Source of the DNA: Polytrichum commune
Lineage: Eukaryota; Streptophyta; Polytrichopsida; Polytrichales; Polytrichaceae
Direction of reading: 5' to 3'
DNA: 64,000 bases
Assembly: GCA_950295325.1 (NCBI GenBank)
Contig: OX485804.1
Span: 28,334,001 to 28,398,000 of the forward strand
The notes beneath the pieces are model-generated. The model was not told the origin of the DNA, made no database searches, and saw only the letters and a list, made by a program, of their open reading frames with translations. The translations under genes were made by a program, and so were the position numbers. Below are positions 48,906 through 61,925 of this stretch, in pieces. Every line of letters starts with the position of its first letter. Position 1 is the first letter of the stretch.

Positions 48906-49900
48906 TGTAGTTGTTGTTCGTATTCTAGGTACAGTGGGGTGACAATCAAAATGGCGTTTTTGAATTCGCAGTGAAGGAAATTTCACATCTGCCAACTTTG
49001 ACAACCTCCCGAAGGTTAGAAAATTGATATTTTACCATGAACTCTTTTTTACAAGATCATCTCTAAGATAATAACATGTGTTTTAAATTTCAAGGCCAAA
49101 AGATCAATACAAAAAATTATATTCACAATCTACCACATGTGTTGTTTGATCATGTTAACCTCACATATGAATAAAACCTCTCCTTAGCTTGCATTTTCCT
49201 CAAAAATAAGTCTAACACTAACATGCTCCAAAAACACCCCTCAATTGTCATAACTCCCAAATGACCCCCACTTTGTCTCAACCTCTAACCAAAACACATG
49301 GGTAGATCACTCTAAGGCATTTTTGTGCACCACGTGCGGCAGGGGTTTTTTTTGTTTTGGGGCTATTTACCTTCAAGGGCTGAATTAAAGCCTCCCTATA
49401 ATTACTTAAATTTCAAAAATGGCCCATTTGTTTGCACCCTTCCATTACTTATATTGTCCAAGTCACTGCAATTTTTTGTACTCTATATTCCTTTTAAGTA
49501 ATTTTGGACAGACGGAAATCCCAATTATCATCCATCCCCGTGAGTCCTAAACCCATTTACATACCATACTAAACATACCTTCTAGGATCCTTATCTTCAG
49601 CCCCTATATTAATTTTACAAAAAAATAATGGCCCATGTTTTATGTCCATCTAACTTACTTATAATGGGATTGTCTACATTTAATGGCCCCTTCATTATTT
49701 GGATTTCCTTTATAATTTTTATTTCAAATGATTTTAATCCTCTCTATATTATGCCGCACGTCGTTTTTAAAATGCACTAAGTGATCTACCCGTGCCAAAA
49801 CATCACACCTCACCTTACTCATACAAGAATGTAATCCGGACAAAGACATCAAAACATCACACCCCACAATACAAATACACCAAGAAAAGGCTAGAGTATT
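48906..49900. other. intergenic, no gene recognised
   Basis: AT-rich, with increasing C/A bias toward the LINE remnant. Confidence 0.4.
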
Positions 49901-52200
49901 TGCTCACACATGATCCTACACATCCACAGTCCCCTTAGAATGTCTTAAATGATTACGACACATACACAACAAAAATTAATCCAACCCACTACTAGCCACC
50001 CTACAGCACACACCCACAAGACTTTGCCACTGAATTGTCATGGCTCTTACGCATATTTATCACAATACTACCTAGAAACAAACCCAAAACCATACTATTA
50101 TCAACCAACATTGAAGCTTAAACCCCTCAATAGCCAACCTCCTAATACACACCTTCCATCTCACACGTTCATATTACGTGGCCACCCACTTGCCCTCTTC
50201 CACTCAAAAGATACAACTCCCCACACACCTAATACATCATATTCGGCTCACAAGGGGATGCATTAACCTCCATATGAAATGGTGCGGGATGCGCACACCC
50301 CATGGACCACCCTACAACAACTGAAGCCATACACTAGGCAAGAATGTCAGCCAAAACAAACATGCATCACATCACCATTATGATATTAAATCACAAAGAC
50401 TAGACCCCCCAACAATTAAAGCTTGATACATACCAAGACATCCACATTATCCCCACCATTCCACCACACACCATATGATACCCAACTACAATACAATGGC
50501 CCTCCTACTACCACCAACTAGATACCTCATTGACAACAATAATATGCATACACAACCAAGACTATCCTCCAATACAACACAACTTTGTGAACCAACTTCA
50601 ACATGCCATCCAAAGCACCCACAACCCATCCATACCCACATACAACCCAACATATACCCGTAAACCATACAAAATTAACACATCAACCAAATGGACAAAC
50701 TCCCCTGAAATACCGTACCCAATGCCCACACCCCAAATGGACCGACCGAGTTTTACACCATCAAACCACCAAAATATAACCCATCCCATAGCATTTATAC
50801 CAACAAGTCATTTATCCCATTGGATTGAAAAGGCATTGGAAACCTTGCTACAAATGGTGTTTCTAGCCAACTCAATAATCTAAAAATAGTAGAAAGACTC
50901 ATGGGTCTCAAAAACATCTTAAGGTTGGAGCTATACACTATATGGCTTGCATTAGCTAACACACAAGATATCAACCATGACATACACATCTTCACAAACA
51001 ACCTTAACAATTTCTATCTCATTAACAACCATTTAAGGCGCCCATCATCCCAACACCATCACCCAGATAAATTACTCATTGCATCCATTATGTAACACAT
51101 CACATGGTTCCAACATAGCATTAGTATCCAAAAAGCTAGAGCATACATTGATATTGTAGGAAATGACATGGCTAACTCCCTAGCAATTGACGGTACCACC
51201 AAAGGTACATTAACACCCGCACCCCTCATGCAAATCGCACATACCATACCCTATAGACTAGCCAAACTCCCCTCAAGCACCAACCTCAATGGCATTAAAA
51301 GAAACCTCCAAACCTACATACACATAGAGCACCATAGGCTCTCCAAAGCTTTTGCCACCAAATTCATATATGTGGAAAAATGGCTATCCAACAAGGCAAT
51401 ACACATTAAACTCTCCAACCATTTCTAGGGAACCCCACACACGATAGACGCCCAAATTACGCAACTCCTCAATTTCTGCTATGCCCAATACATATTCAAC
51501 CATAGATTATATCTAATTTTGGCCATAGACACCCATTAACCCCAACTGCACACTATGCCATAACGATGATAGAGATACATGTCCGCACCTGCTCTCTTTG
51601 TGTGCAATAACAAAACCCTCAAAGGTCTAAGAATTACAAGGAATGCCGCGGCCCACCTACTTGCTAACCTCCTAAGATCATACATACACACTAAACACCT
51701 CACACTCATCAACGCCCCCAAAACAATACCATCTCACCATGGAGACTAACCTACACATGTAACACCACACATTGTGAAAGCCTTGCAATTCTAAAACCGC
51801 ATATAGTGGTCTAAGGTGCCACATACGAACAAAATGGCCCACTAATACCCAACTTAGATTTGACCATCCAAATCATTGAATTCACCTTCATGCATGATAG
51901 ATTCCCTGATTATGCCATCCAAGCAAAAGAAGATAAATTTGACCCATTAATTGATGCCATGAAACATAAGGCTGGAAAGTTAGACACCTCATAACCATCA
52001 TTGCGGGAGTAAGAGGCACTTTACATACAAGAAGCATTAAAATCCTTGAAGAACTACATATCCCCCAATTACTAATTAAAAAGATCATGAAAGCCATCCA
52101 ACAAGTTGTCATCAAATATCACCTACCTTAAACTTAATAAACGACAACTTGACAACAATCAAGCACTTGTACTCGCCCCCCCCCCCCCTATACCTTGACT
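49901..52200 (+). pseudogene. LINE remnant, C/A-rich: RNase H and C-terminal zinc segment
   Basis: NNLKIVERLMGLKNILRLEL and YTIWLALANTQ hold the Glu of an RNase H domain. HIFTNNLNNFYLINNHL has Asn where a catalytic Asp is expected. After an in-frame TAA (51093-51095) the frame continues HITWFQHSISIQKARAYIDI and VGNDMANSLA, with the last Asp. Downstream, a shifted frame gives PNCTLCHNDDRDTCPHLLSL followed by C, the zinc segment C-x2-C...H-x3-C. Upstream (49950-50880) the frame is open but extremely Pro/Thr/His-rich, with no legible reverse transcriptase. It ends near a poly-C run at about 52176-52188. Homologous to 33240-34110. Confidence 0.78.
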
Positions 52201-53961
52201 AGATAGCACACTATCATTTAGCAAAAGTGCTCATACTGCAGAGGTAGGCAATAAGCTTGCCATGCACCAAGGGGATTCTTGAGTAGGATACGGCCAACAT
52301 GCTCAAATTTACGTTGGAATGCCTAACGTTCATTTTTCTTTTCTTTTTCTTCTAGTTTTTTTCTAATCATTTTTGAAGCTCATATGATTATATTCTTGTG
52401 CTCATTAAATGGTCATATAGGTCTCCCCCCCCCCCCAATTATGTTGATAATTAAGCCTAGAATGGTTAACATCTTTTGAGCACGTAGTCGAATCTCTTCT
52501 GAACACATGTTCATTTCCATATCCATCCTTGGAGGCACACCTAACCACATATTATTCAAATATAGGTGTCCTAATAAGAAAAGTAACCGAATAAGGGTTG
52601 TTGTTTACTTTGCGGGTGGTTACCTCTTTCACATGATTGCAATTGGTAATCAAACATGCACAATCTAGTTGATAGTGCCTTTGAGATTGTGAACACTATA
52701 CTGGGCAGTGCCTAAGGTAGAGATACGGAAAATGATGAAAGTAAGCTGATTTAGCCAAAAAAAATGGCTTAAAATTTTTGCAACATTTTCCAGAGATGGA
52801 GTACAGGAAATGATGAGGAATGCAAATTGTTTCATAATTTGTTTCCATGTAATTAATTAGCTATATTTTTCCAAGGAGGCAAGTGAGTCAAAACCCCTAC
52901 TTGTATAGTACAGTATCCATGATTTGAGCATTAAAATATCCTACTATGCATACAAATGCACACAAAACGGTTAACTTGATAGCATCCAAAAGTGATCCCA
53001 AGTGGTGTGATACAAGGCCTATCTAACCAATCACTGCATCCAACCTATCATTGCATCCTCTTCAAGCCATCGCTTTTATAATTAGTCATTTTGAGTCCAC
53101 ACAATAATCATCCTATTCCTAGTCTAGTGCACTGGTAGTGGTTATTCACCATTATCCGCCTTTCTACCTTTCATGGATTGGATGGCCTTTCTATGGTCTG
53201 TTTCAACATCAAAAGTATGTGACCATGGCTAAAGAAGACGTGCCTAAATCTGACATAGAAATAGTCTAGAAAGCCATATATGAGTGGTATGCCTTAGTTG
53301 TGGATCTAAAAATGGTCAACAAAAAAATGTGTTTAGAAGAAATTGGGCTACATGCTCATGATATGCTAACCATTCTAGGCTCAATAATCAACATGTTTAA
53401 AGGACCTATGTGACCACTTAATGAGCATGAGAATCTTCACTTTGATAATGCATCAAATATCCATACAAGCTCCAAAAATCATAAGGCAAATGGCTACGAA
53501 CACAATTTGGATTTGCTAATTATCTCACACTAATTGCGTGTTTCATATTCTACAAGAAGTGGGTGCAGAGAGAAAAGTATTCAAACAACACACGTCTACC
53601 TTGCCCACCAGGACAATTTTTCTGTTTGCGGAGCTTCTAATCACAAGCCTTTACCAGGGGGTGCTGCCAGAGTGCCATTCCTGACCTGGTTTATGAAACA
53701 GTTTCCTTTGGATACTTACCAAAATTCGGTTCTGAAAAATATTTGGCCATTGTCATGTACATGGTATAATCTTTCACATAAAAATTACTCGTAGCTACTT
53801 GTTGCACATTCCGGAGGGGGGAGGTTTGGTAGCATTTTGCACCCTCCAACAGCAACAGCAGAAATTGACCCACCAGGTGTTCTTCTCAAAGTTTCCCACT
53901 CTCTTAAACTATATTACATCTGGACATGGAAAGAAAAATCTGAGCACTCATTTGGAAAACA
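52201..53961. other. intergenic; 3' flank of the fibrillin gene
   Basis: Second poly-C run at about 52424-52436. Some faintly coding-like text at 53220-53520 on plus is not recognised. The last few hundred bases should hold the 3' UTR of the minus-strand gene. Confidence 0.45.
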
Positions 53962-56900
53962 CTACTCTGCATCTGGCTCTCGAATGTGCACAAAGACACT
54001 TCCTTTGTTTCCTCGAGTGACCCTGATTTTGCTGTCCAAGTACCTGTAACAGTCCAGTGAAGATAATTAGAGTTGTCAATTGATATGACAGAACCTGCTT
54101 TTACTGACACACTGGTGCCACTATTCCAGTTTAATGGCCTGAACCCTAAACCCTGCAAAGGTGCATTTGAAAGTGTGCCATGACATGTGGTAATGTAGCC
54201 TATCTTGTCTCCTGGTAAAAATGAAGTTAGTTAAATTTCTTAGGTGACCCGGATAATCTGCAAGTAACTCCATTTGGGGTGCACACATCAATTGAATATT
54301 GGTGGATGGAAGAAGGCTTCATGTCCGAAGATAGGCAACAATGAGGTGTCGACTAGTGCGAGCTTGCCACTTGACTATGCAGGAATTCAGTGCAATACTT
54401 CAAAATAAATAAACTTGGATGTGGGCAAGAAGAATACAGAATATCAGTGTAGCCTTCTGCCGATATCTTCAAGGGTATTTTGAACCCCCCCAGCTCAATA
54501 TCTGCCCCTTCAATGTTAACTTGTCGTCGTTGCTCCGAAAGTGCTCTGCCAGGTGCAGTCCAGTAAAGAAAAACATAAGGGTCTACATAAACAAACAAAT
54601 GACACTTGCGATGAATAGATTAAATTATGGCTCACTGTTCACAAATTTCATCTTTATCTGCATAGAGACTTACATGGATTGAGCTCTTGCGCGAAGACGA
54701 ACTCCTGGAAGAAACTGGACCAAATTCTCAAACCTTCCAGTCTCTGGTTTCACTATCTGTGCAGAAGACAAACATTGACTGTCAGTTGCATACTTCTCTA
54801 CTTGGAGTTAAATACATGGATTTGTGCTAAGAATGTTCCTTGCAACTCCATTCATGATGGATGGATCATGACTACTGTCGACACAACAATCTTAAGTGGT
54901 ATAGTGGGTGTTCTCCCTAAATAAGCAACTTGGAGACCATACATATATATGCTAGGTGAGACTCTTTTTGGCATCGTCTTTTAAGTTGAATCATGGTAGA
55001 TGGGAGAAGGAATTGCCCAAAGATAGGTAACAATGAGGTGTTGACTAATGACAACTTGCCAAATGCTTGGAATTTTTTATTCTTGAAGCTAGCATAGAAA
55101 GAGAACGTGCTATGCAATCCTGGACAAGCGAAGAGATCACAAGCTCAGGATTGAAATGCCATACTTGGGTATAAATAATCGGCAATGGAATCTAACCTGC
55201 CAGCTTGGGATGTTGGCTGTAGCCTTTTGGAGCCAATTAGCGTCAGCTGTCTGCAAGCACAGAAACCTGATGAGTTGAAGGATCCCAAGGACTTCTAAAT
55301 TCTTTGTTCCTATGACTAAAGCCTGTCAGTATAGGTCGCACAAACATCCTGAAGAAATGTTCAAGAATTTGAAGAATCAGCAAGTTGGAGGGTATATAAC
55401 CTGGGAGCTCCAGAGAAGACGCCATTTCCCAGCAAGAATTGACAAATCAGTCGTAGCCTGGGTGGGGTTTACTCTAACAAGCTCATCAATCTCCTGAAAT
55501 CCAATGAGAAAGTAAACAGATGAGCATTGACACCAGCAAAATTAACAACACTCTCTTGCATTTCTTTGGCAGGAGGATTCTTTGCATATCCTTACAATCT
55601 TCTAAAAGACATCATCATGCTTTCCACTAACCTGATGTTGCTTACATCATAACAATACTGTTTGGCGATTGGAAAAAGCAGAACCCTAACCTTCTCAACA
55701 TCATTGTTCACTGCTATTGCTCGAAGCAGACGTTGTCTTGGCTCCACAGTTTTCTGCAGCACAAATGTTGTTCCCTGCAGAACAAAGACAGAGGAGTGAG
55801 AGCTTCATCACCTGTAAATGCGGGAGTTCAATTCGGCAGGGTGCAGTCATTGCACAATGTTTCTGAGCAGTAATTAGGAGCCATGTATAAAACCGAAAAG
55901 GTTCATACTCAGGGTTTAGGGTTTAAGGTTTAGCGTATTAGCAGTATCAACAGCATTGAGTACCTTGTTGCCTCGTGAGATTCGTATGCTGCCTGTGGGT
56001 GACAAATAGGTTGTATCAAGCCACCCTTTGGCTTCGTCCCCGAGTAATTTGAAAGGAACAGGGTATGGGACCTTGAAGGGCAGGAACTTGAATGTGAAGG
56101 CGGCTTGGTCGAACCGGAACAAGATTCGCTTCCCACTTTCAATTGATGCAGCTGCCTGTCCAGTGTGGAAGAATTTTAGCTTCAACCTCACCTCTGAGAG
56201 CAACTTCTATGGTCACTGGAAAATGATTCTCTCAACGATCGGCTTTCTAGGTTCTTTGGGGCAAGACCGCTTGCTCATTCCACCCACAAAGCCTCATGTT
56301 TTCGAAAGTTTCATTGCCTACTGATTACTAAAAGAGAGAGAGAGGCAACAAAATCTTTAGAACCCATTCGACCCTCAAGAATTGAGGGGTCAGAGGATTT
56401 TATCGGGTCATTTCTCTCAACAATCGGTGGGCAATGAGGATCTTTTATACAAACGGACTTTATGTGAGATGAGCATGGAGCATTGGCTCAAAATAGTTTG
56501 CCAAATTATTACCCAGCTGAGTATGGAGGGTGGGTGCGGGCTGGGAATAAGTCAGATTATATTCAAGAACTATACCATGGTTATTCTCTTACCAACACTA
56601 TACGAGAATCAGCCTGATAAACTCGGGTGAAGCACTGTTAAAGAATATTATTAGAATGGAACGTTTGATAGCAACTGAATAATGTTATGTGAAAACCCAT
56701 CAGTAAGGGAATCATTTGACCCTACCATAGGAATTGTTCCAATGATAAGACATGCTCAAACACTCCTTTGACGAGCCATGTTAATTAGAGTGGTCTTTGT
56801 GACTTTTGATGTCAAGATAGCACCAAGTGTCATGTGCTGACCTCTCTAGTTGCCACACAATGATTGCAAGACAAATAATGTGGGAAGTTATGTGGGTTGA

Positions 56901-58045
56901 CGAAAAGATTTTGATTTACCTCGACTTTGAGCTCGCCAATCTTCTCCGAGAATCTCACAATGTTGCTGACCCGAGGATCGCCAGAGCCTCTCAAAAGAAT
57001 CTCCTGGAATACTGTGAAGGCGTCCACCCCAACGAACGTCCTCTGCACCAGACAATAAATTTGAAATGGAGCAATTGCAATAAAAAGTGGAGAGCACACT
57101 CATCAAAACTTCAAGAAGTTCCTCCTCAGCAATCCACTGAGTCTCCGCAAAAAGTTCTGATAATATGGAACCCTTTCCTAGTATCGCAATTATATTAAAA
57201 GATGACCTCAGGTGTAAACTACCCTCTCCCACATCTGATGATGATTTTCAACCGCCTCCAAGTCAACCCGTGCCAGATGTTGCGACACGAAGTAGGGATT
57301 GGGGGAGAGGAGGGGGATCATTGCATCCTGTCCTGACTATCTGTCTTTACCTGAATTGGTGATGCACTGCCTGGTCTGGTAGTGTACATGAGCTGCCATC
57401 GCCCTTCTATCAGTGGCGACCCTGTCTAACCCCAAAAAACAAAGCAACAGAATCCTCATTCAGTACATCACTCCACGAATTCCCCAAAACATGAGTGTAT
57501 CCACAACATGAAGCATCACATCAAGTCCACTGAGCTTCACATCCCCGAAATTGACAAGCTATGCAGACAGCTTGTAGGAAATAGGTTGTGAAAACGGGGC
57601 ATTGAAATGCTCACAGGTTCTGGCACACCGCCTGCACTCTCCAGTGCCGAGACGGCTTCCGCAACATCCTGAAACACAAGAATCAATCAGGTTACTGAGC
57701 TGGTTTACATTGGCAAATCAAAAAATTGAATTAGAGTTTGGAAACATTACATGTGCCAAATTGCCATGAATTTGGACAGACCTCAAGCTGTTGCTTGGAC
57801 GCTGAGCGGCCCCGGCCTTGCACTCCAATCAAAGCTTCCACCAAGGCAGCCTCGGGTGAATTCTTCACCATAGCCACCATAGCCATGACCCTGACCCTCC
57901 TCCGGCTGCATGACGCAATCCTTCCTGCACTCTTGCCTCCATCAACATTCTTCCACCTGCAGAAGGCATCGTTGCTGCTGCCACGGGCAAAAAACCCTTG
58001 GCCTGCCAACCCTGATGGACATAACCCTAAGCTGCCTGCTGCCAT
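53962..58045 (-). CDS. PAP12: plastid-lipid-associated protein (fibrillin), PAP12 type (11 exons, 403 aa)
   Basis: Fibrillins are plastoglobule/thylakoid lipid-associated proteins; they bind hydrophobic molecules in a lipocalin-like PAP fold. Exons: 58045-57782, 57668-57615, 57425-57351, 57042-56920, 56155-55964, 55774-55691, 55493-55401, 55250-55197, 54756-54674, 54545-54438, 54043-53962, totalling 1212 nt in frame. Residues 1 to about 65 are Ser/Arg/Ala-rich, a likely transit peptide. The first PAP repeat has GRWQLMYTTRPGSASPIQ, then RTFVGVDAFTVFQEI, SNIVRFSEKIGELKVEA, FKVPYPVPFKLLGDEAKGWL, and DTTYLSPTGSIRISRGNKG. A second, more diverged half runs from EIDELVRVNP through GKWRLLWSSQ and GRFENLVQFLPGVRLRARAQ to YLDSKIRVTRGNKGSVFVHI. 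Two halves and about 400 aa match PAP12 (409 aa in Arabidopsis, from memory). ATG 58045 is the first in exon 1. Confidence 0.93.
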
Positions 58046-59299
58046 AGCCTCAACTCTCTCACTTACACCCCTGCAAACCTCCAAAGGTTCTCAGACCTCC
58101 TTTGTGCCAAATGTTTGAGCCTCCGAGTACCATCTACCTACCTCTTTAGGCTGTTTGCTCCGCTCCGGTGCAAAATGCGGAGTGAATCAGGTACATAGAC
58201 ACTTAGTACTTACCTTCCGAGAGCAATCAATTCCCTCGGAGCCTGCCTTTTTGCTTCCTTGTGTATGGTCCAGATTCTCTGGTTCGGTGCCACGCAGCCT
58301 TTCAAAGCTTTGCAGATATTCTAATGCCACTCTTCGTTATAACAGTATGATTGATGAAAGCATGATAAAGAAGAGAAGACGAGACTCACATTGATGGATT
58401 GTTCTTATTATTCTGTGTGACTGACTGCTTGCAATGTAAAGAGCGGGTACATTTAATATTACTCACAAAAATGCTAATAGAATTTTGATGATAATGATAA
58501 AGCTGTGACATTTCTTAAACCCTGCAGAAAATTAGGACGGTTATAGATTTGACCAATGCCAAGCCAGTTGGATTTCTCCCAAAAGTGGGTAACCCTGGAA
58601 TCAACGGCGTGGAGGTCCATCAAACTGATGAGGACCAATGTAGTGCACATCTTGTTAGTTCCTGTTACGGTCTCATCCTTAACGACATGGCAGCTCAAGC
58701 CTTGTTCACGCACAGAATAACTTGCTGTTACTGTTACAGTCGCAGTAGGCTCATCCAACTGTAACTGTGTTTGCTAAGAACACAATTTGCATTACAGTTA
58801 CAGTTTACAAAAAGCATTGTCTTACACACAAACCAATCAAGGTTTTCCTTTCATGTGATTTCTTTTGGAAATTCTCATTCTAGTGGATAGAAAGAGATGC
58901 AAAAGTGATGGGAGAGGATCGTATGACATTGCAATTGCCCTGTCACAACGACACTTGAAATTGCCGTTTGTTAAGGTGGATGACAGCTTTGGATGCAAAG
59001 GCAAAGTAAAGTGCTTCTTCTTCGTCCTATTAGCACGGCAAAGTTTGCCTTATTAGTACGGCAACTCCAAAGTGTTATTTGTGTGAACAAAGCATCAGTA
59101 ATAAGTTACATGGCAGTAGAGGTCAAAAGGTCATGGCAGACTAATCAGTTTTCGTATGGAGCTAGAATGCAGTACAGTTAATTTGTCAGCCTACGTAAGT
59201 AGACGGTAGAAGTTTTGGTGTGGTGGAGATCCGAGCGACCACAAAAGGCTGCTGCTGATGAGAAGGAGATGCAATGATGCGCAGGAGGCGCCATTTGGT
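58046..59299. other. 5' flank of the fibrillin gene and intergenic DNA
   Basis: 58046 to about 58250 is the leader/promoter side. The remainder has no recognised gene. Confidence 0.4.
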
Positions 59300-59307
59300 G
59301 TCCAAGG

Positions 59308-60572
59308 GTGGTGACTGCTCATGCAATCTGCGATGAGTGTAAGTTTACTCTATCAAGGGATAAGGTGAATTTGAGTGTCAGTTACATTCCAATTAATGTA
59401 GGTGATGCTGAACCTGCGAGTAGGCTATCATCAGGATACTTATTAAATGCAAAGTTTCGAAAAATTTACATAGGTTGCAGAGATTGTTCTCATATCACGT
59501 TTCATGCCCTGTAAGTAAGTTAGTAATATCTGATGAGTTTGTGTAGAAAATTCCTGCCACGAGAATTCCCTTGAAGGGTTGCCATGAGTGGTGACCCGAA
59601 ACCACCGGAAACGTATCGATATCATGGCCCTCGTCGTGTCTCTGGGATATGACGCAGTTGGGTTTAGGGTTTGGGCTGGTCAATGAGCGACAAGCAGTTT
59701 GAGCATCTCCGACATCAGATGGGAGCATTATAAGTGCACATCGCAGACACATCGGAGAGCGTACGTAAATATAATTAAGTTTTGAAGGATGGGAGTTGGG
59801 CATCCCAGCAGAGGGATAAGTCTCTTCCAGAAGGCTGCTCCCATGGTGACGGTTGGAGACCAGAAGTCGAAGCCTGGAGTGGCAGATCGCACCACAGTAG
59901 TAGGTGTATACACACGGCCAGGAACTCGTCAATGGAAGAGATTTGCAGATCTCTTGCACAACAGGGCTGGAGCAATGACATCGTCACCTGCTGCAACTTA
60001 AGTTGAGTGTCATCAACTCTGGAAATGAAAAGGATGAAGCTCATTGATGGCTTCTTAACCCATTCCAGAGGGACATCAATCCCCAGATTACAGCACGTGG
60101 GGTTTTCACAATTTGGCTTAATCCACGTGCTGAGATGCGGTACCCAATGATTGAGCAGGTTTTATATACCAATTTCATAGTGAATGTCGATTCGAGGAAT
60201 TTCGGGGGTTACGTCCATGATGCCACCGAATTTCCTGAAGCTGGCCTGTCAAAGCGCCGTAATCTCAATCAAGAATTAAGGTAACAATCTGTCAAGGATT
60301 CATGCGTATCACAAACAGTTGCAAACCCAATCGGATGCATGGACAGATCACGGTTACAACAAACCCAAAAGCTCCCCGCGGCAATGCTTTGCGGCAATGA
60401 CCAGGATCCTCCCGCCCCTATACTCCAAGTAAGGTCACTCACGACGAACTTACACCACACAAAAGTATATTTCTTTCTACGAAACACCCTAAAGGAAGAT
60501 GATCCCAGCGAATGTAATATTAGGGTGAAGCTTCAGACAGCGTCCAGATTTAGCATTCTGTGCATGTTTTGA
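59308..60572 (+). other. unclassified coding-like stretch, exon structure uncertain
   Basis: Several plus-strand segments read like protein but I cannot name a family. At 59308-59514: AHAICDECKFTLSRDKVNLS, later KIYIGCRDCSH, two C-x2-C pairs about 47 residues apart, a spacing seen in Mis18/Yippee-type zinc folds. At 59790-60000: TTVVGVYTRPGTRQWKRFAD, LLHNRAG. At 60072-60280, bounded by a good acceptor (CTTAACCCATTCCAG) and donor (TTAAG|GTAACA): GVFTIWLNPRAEMRYPMIEQ, VLYTNFIVNVDSRNFGGYVH. At 60430-60572: HHTKVYFFLRNTLKEDDPSE, ending SILCMF and stop. No frame-consistent chain joining all of them was established, and the minus strand is also partly open. Confidence 0.25.
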
Positions 60573-61053
60573 AATCGAAGAAATTCAATTGTTCGCTGTA
60601 AGGAGGGCTATAAAATAAATTACGCAGCATTGAATGTATGAAAAAACATTCTGCCAAGGGCGCTCATACGTAGACAAGATTCCAAGGAAAACAAGCAGTG
60701 CAAGGATGTAATTCAGACACGAACATTCAGAACAGAGTTGAAGTACAAGTCACTTGCTTGCTCGTGCAACCAGCAATGTACAAACAGCATTTTTCATACA
60801 CAGTGAAGTGTAACCTTAATTAGCATAGTCTGCTTGTGTAGCTAGCGCCTCTTCAAAGGCACTTCAACAATCTGTTCTGGTCTGAGGATAAAAGCATCGG
60901 AAGCTATGTAATTATGTCAGAATGCTGGTTATTCGGTTGATACATATATCCATAAATATTATTAACCTTGCTGTTTGTTGCCTATAACTTTGTCGCCGTT
61001 TGTTGCAATCATAAGTATGTAGCTGTAAGAGAGTGATTCTTATAAATCCGCAT

Positions 61054-61521
61054 TTTCATAGTGTCTCCCGCCTGGCGTGAAGAAGAGGGAGAAACCCTGT
61101 AAGAAGCATCGATGTGCAGCCAACAACAGAGACTATGCCAAACTCTCCTTTAATGTAGCCGCAAAATTAGCCAATCCTCGCCCCAATAAAAAAATCACTG
61201 CTGCAGAGAGGAGAGCGAGAGCTTTACAATGTGCACCACCACCATGCCTTCCTCCTCCATGCCCACCACCTCCATGCCCACCTCCTCCATGCCCACCTGG
61301 AATTGGACGCCCTGGAACTGGACGCCCTGGTGGTGGTGCTAATGCTGGTTGCGCACCTGCAAGTTCACCTGCGTGCCCGCCATCGACAGGGTTTCACACA
61401 CCCATCCTGGAGTTCTTGAATTTAGCAACACCTCCGCCATCGCAATCGCAATCCGCACAAAGTGAGTTCCATCCTTTCCTCCTGCAACATTCCATAATGG
61501 TGACTAGGGTTATCCTCTAAC
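61054..61521 (+). CDS. possible exon of a Cys/Pro-rich protein
   Basis: The frame is open from after a possible acceptor (TTTTCATAG, about 61060) to a stop at 61518-61520. A basic start (KKREKPCKKHRCAANNRDYA, later TAAERRARALQC) is followed by tandem PPPC units (APPPCLPPPCPPPPCPPPPC), GRPGTGRPGGG and a Ser/Pro tail with HTPILEFLNLATPPPSQSQ. No ATG lies before the repeats in this frame, so it would have to be an internal or terminal exon, or not translated. A donor may lie within the tail. Codon choice (repeated CCT/CCA with TGC) looks coding-like, but low complexity makes chance possible. Confidence 0.3.
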
Positions 61522-61524
61522 TCA

Positions 61525-61925
61525 ACACGACTTTTGGTTGGGATTTCGTTGTTTGTTTTGCATCGTTGTTTTGCATACATTGCCTTTCCATGTTCAGGTA
61601 AGTTTTCGGTGCTTTCTTGGAGGTGGTAGGCTGGTGGAGGTTTGAACGAAGAACATTCTGTACCAGTTCATTCTGGCATGCAAGAGGTGCTTAAATGAGC
61701 TTGGCCTACCGAAATAGGTTGCTCTTTCATTTAAACTCAAAACATTACCTCTGTGCATCCACCACCGACAAGTGAGAAGATGTTCAATTGATTTTGTTTG
61801 CAAAACAACCAATGGAAAAGGATAGGGGCCCAGTTCCTGATGAAAAGTCCAATTAATTTGAAGAGGATAACTCGACTGTCGCCTCTTGTTTTGGGCCGAT
61901 GATGACCGCATTACTTTTGCAATAA
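61525..61925. other. intergenic, no gene recognised
   Basis: No supported feature. Confidence 0.4.

Noticed and set aside
53150-53520. Faint coding text on plus as a hAT or other transposase piece
   Set aside because: No diagnostic motif; stops are frequent.
54044-54437. Extra fibrillin exon near 54150-54210 (a frame with an acceptor at about 54214)
   Set aside because: Joining exon 10 directly to the exon at 54043 gives the conserved RVTRGNKGSVFVHI ending in phase; the extra piece breaks the frame.
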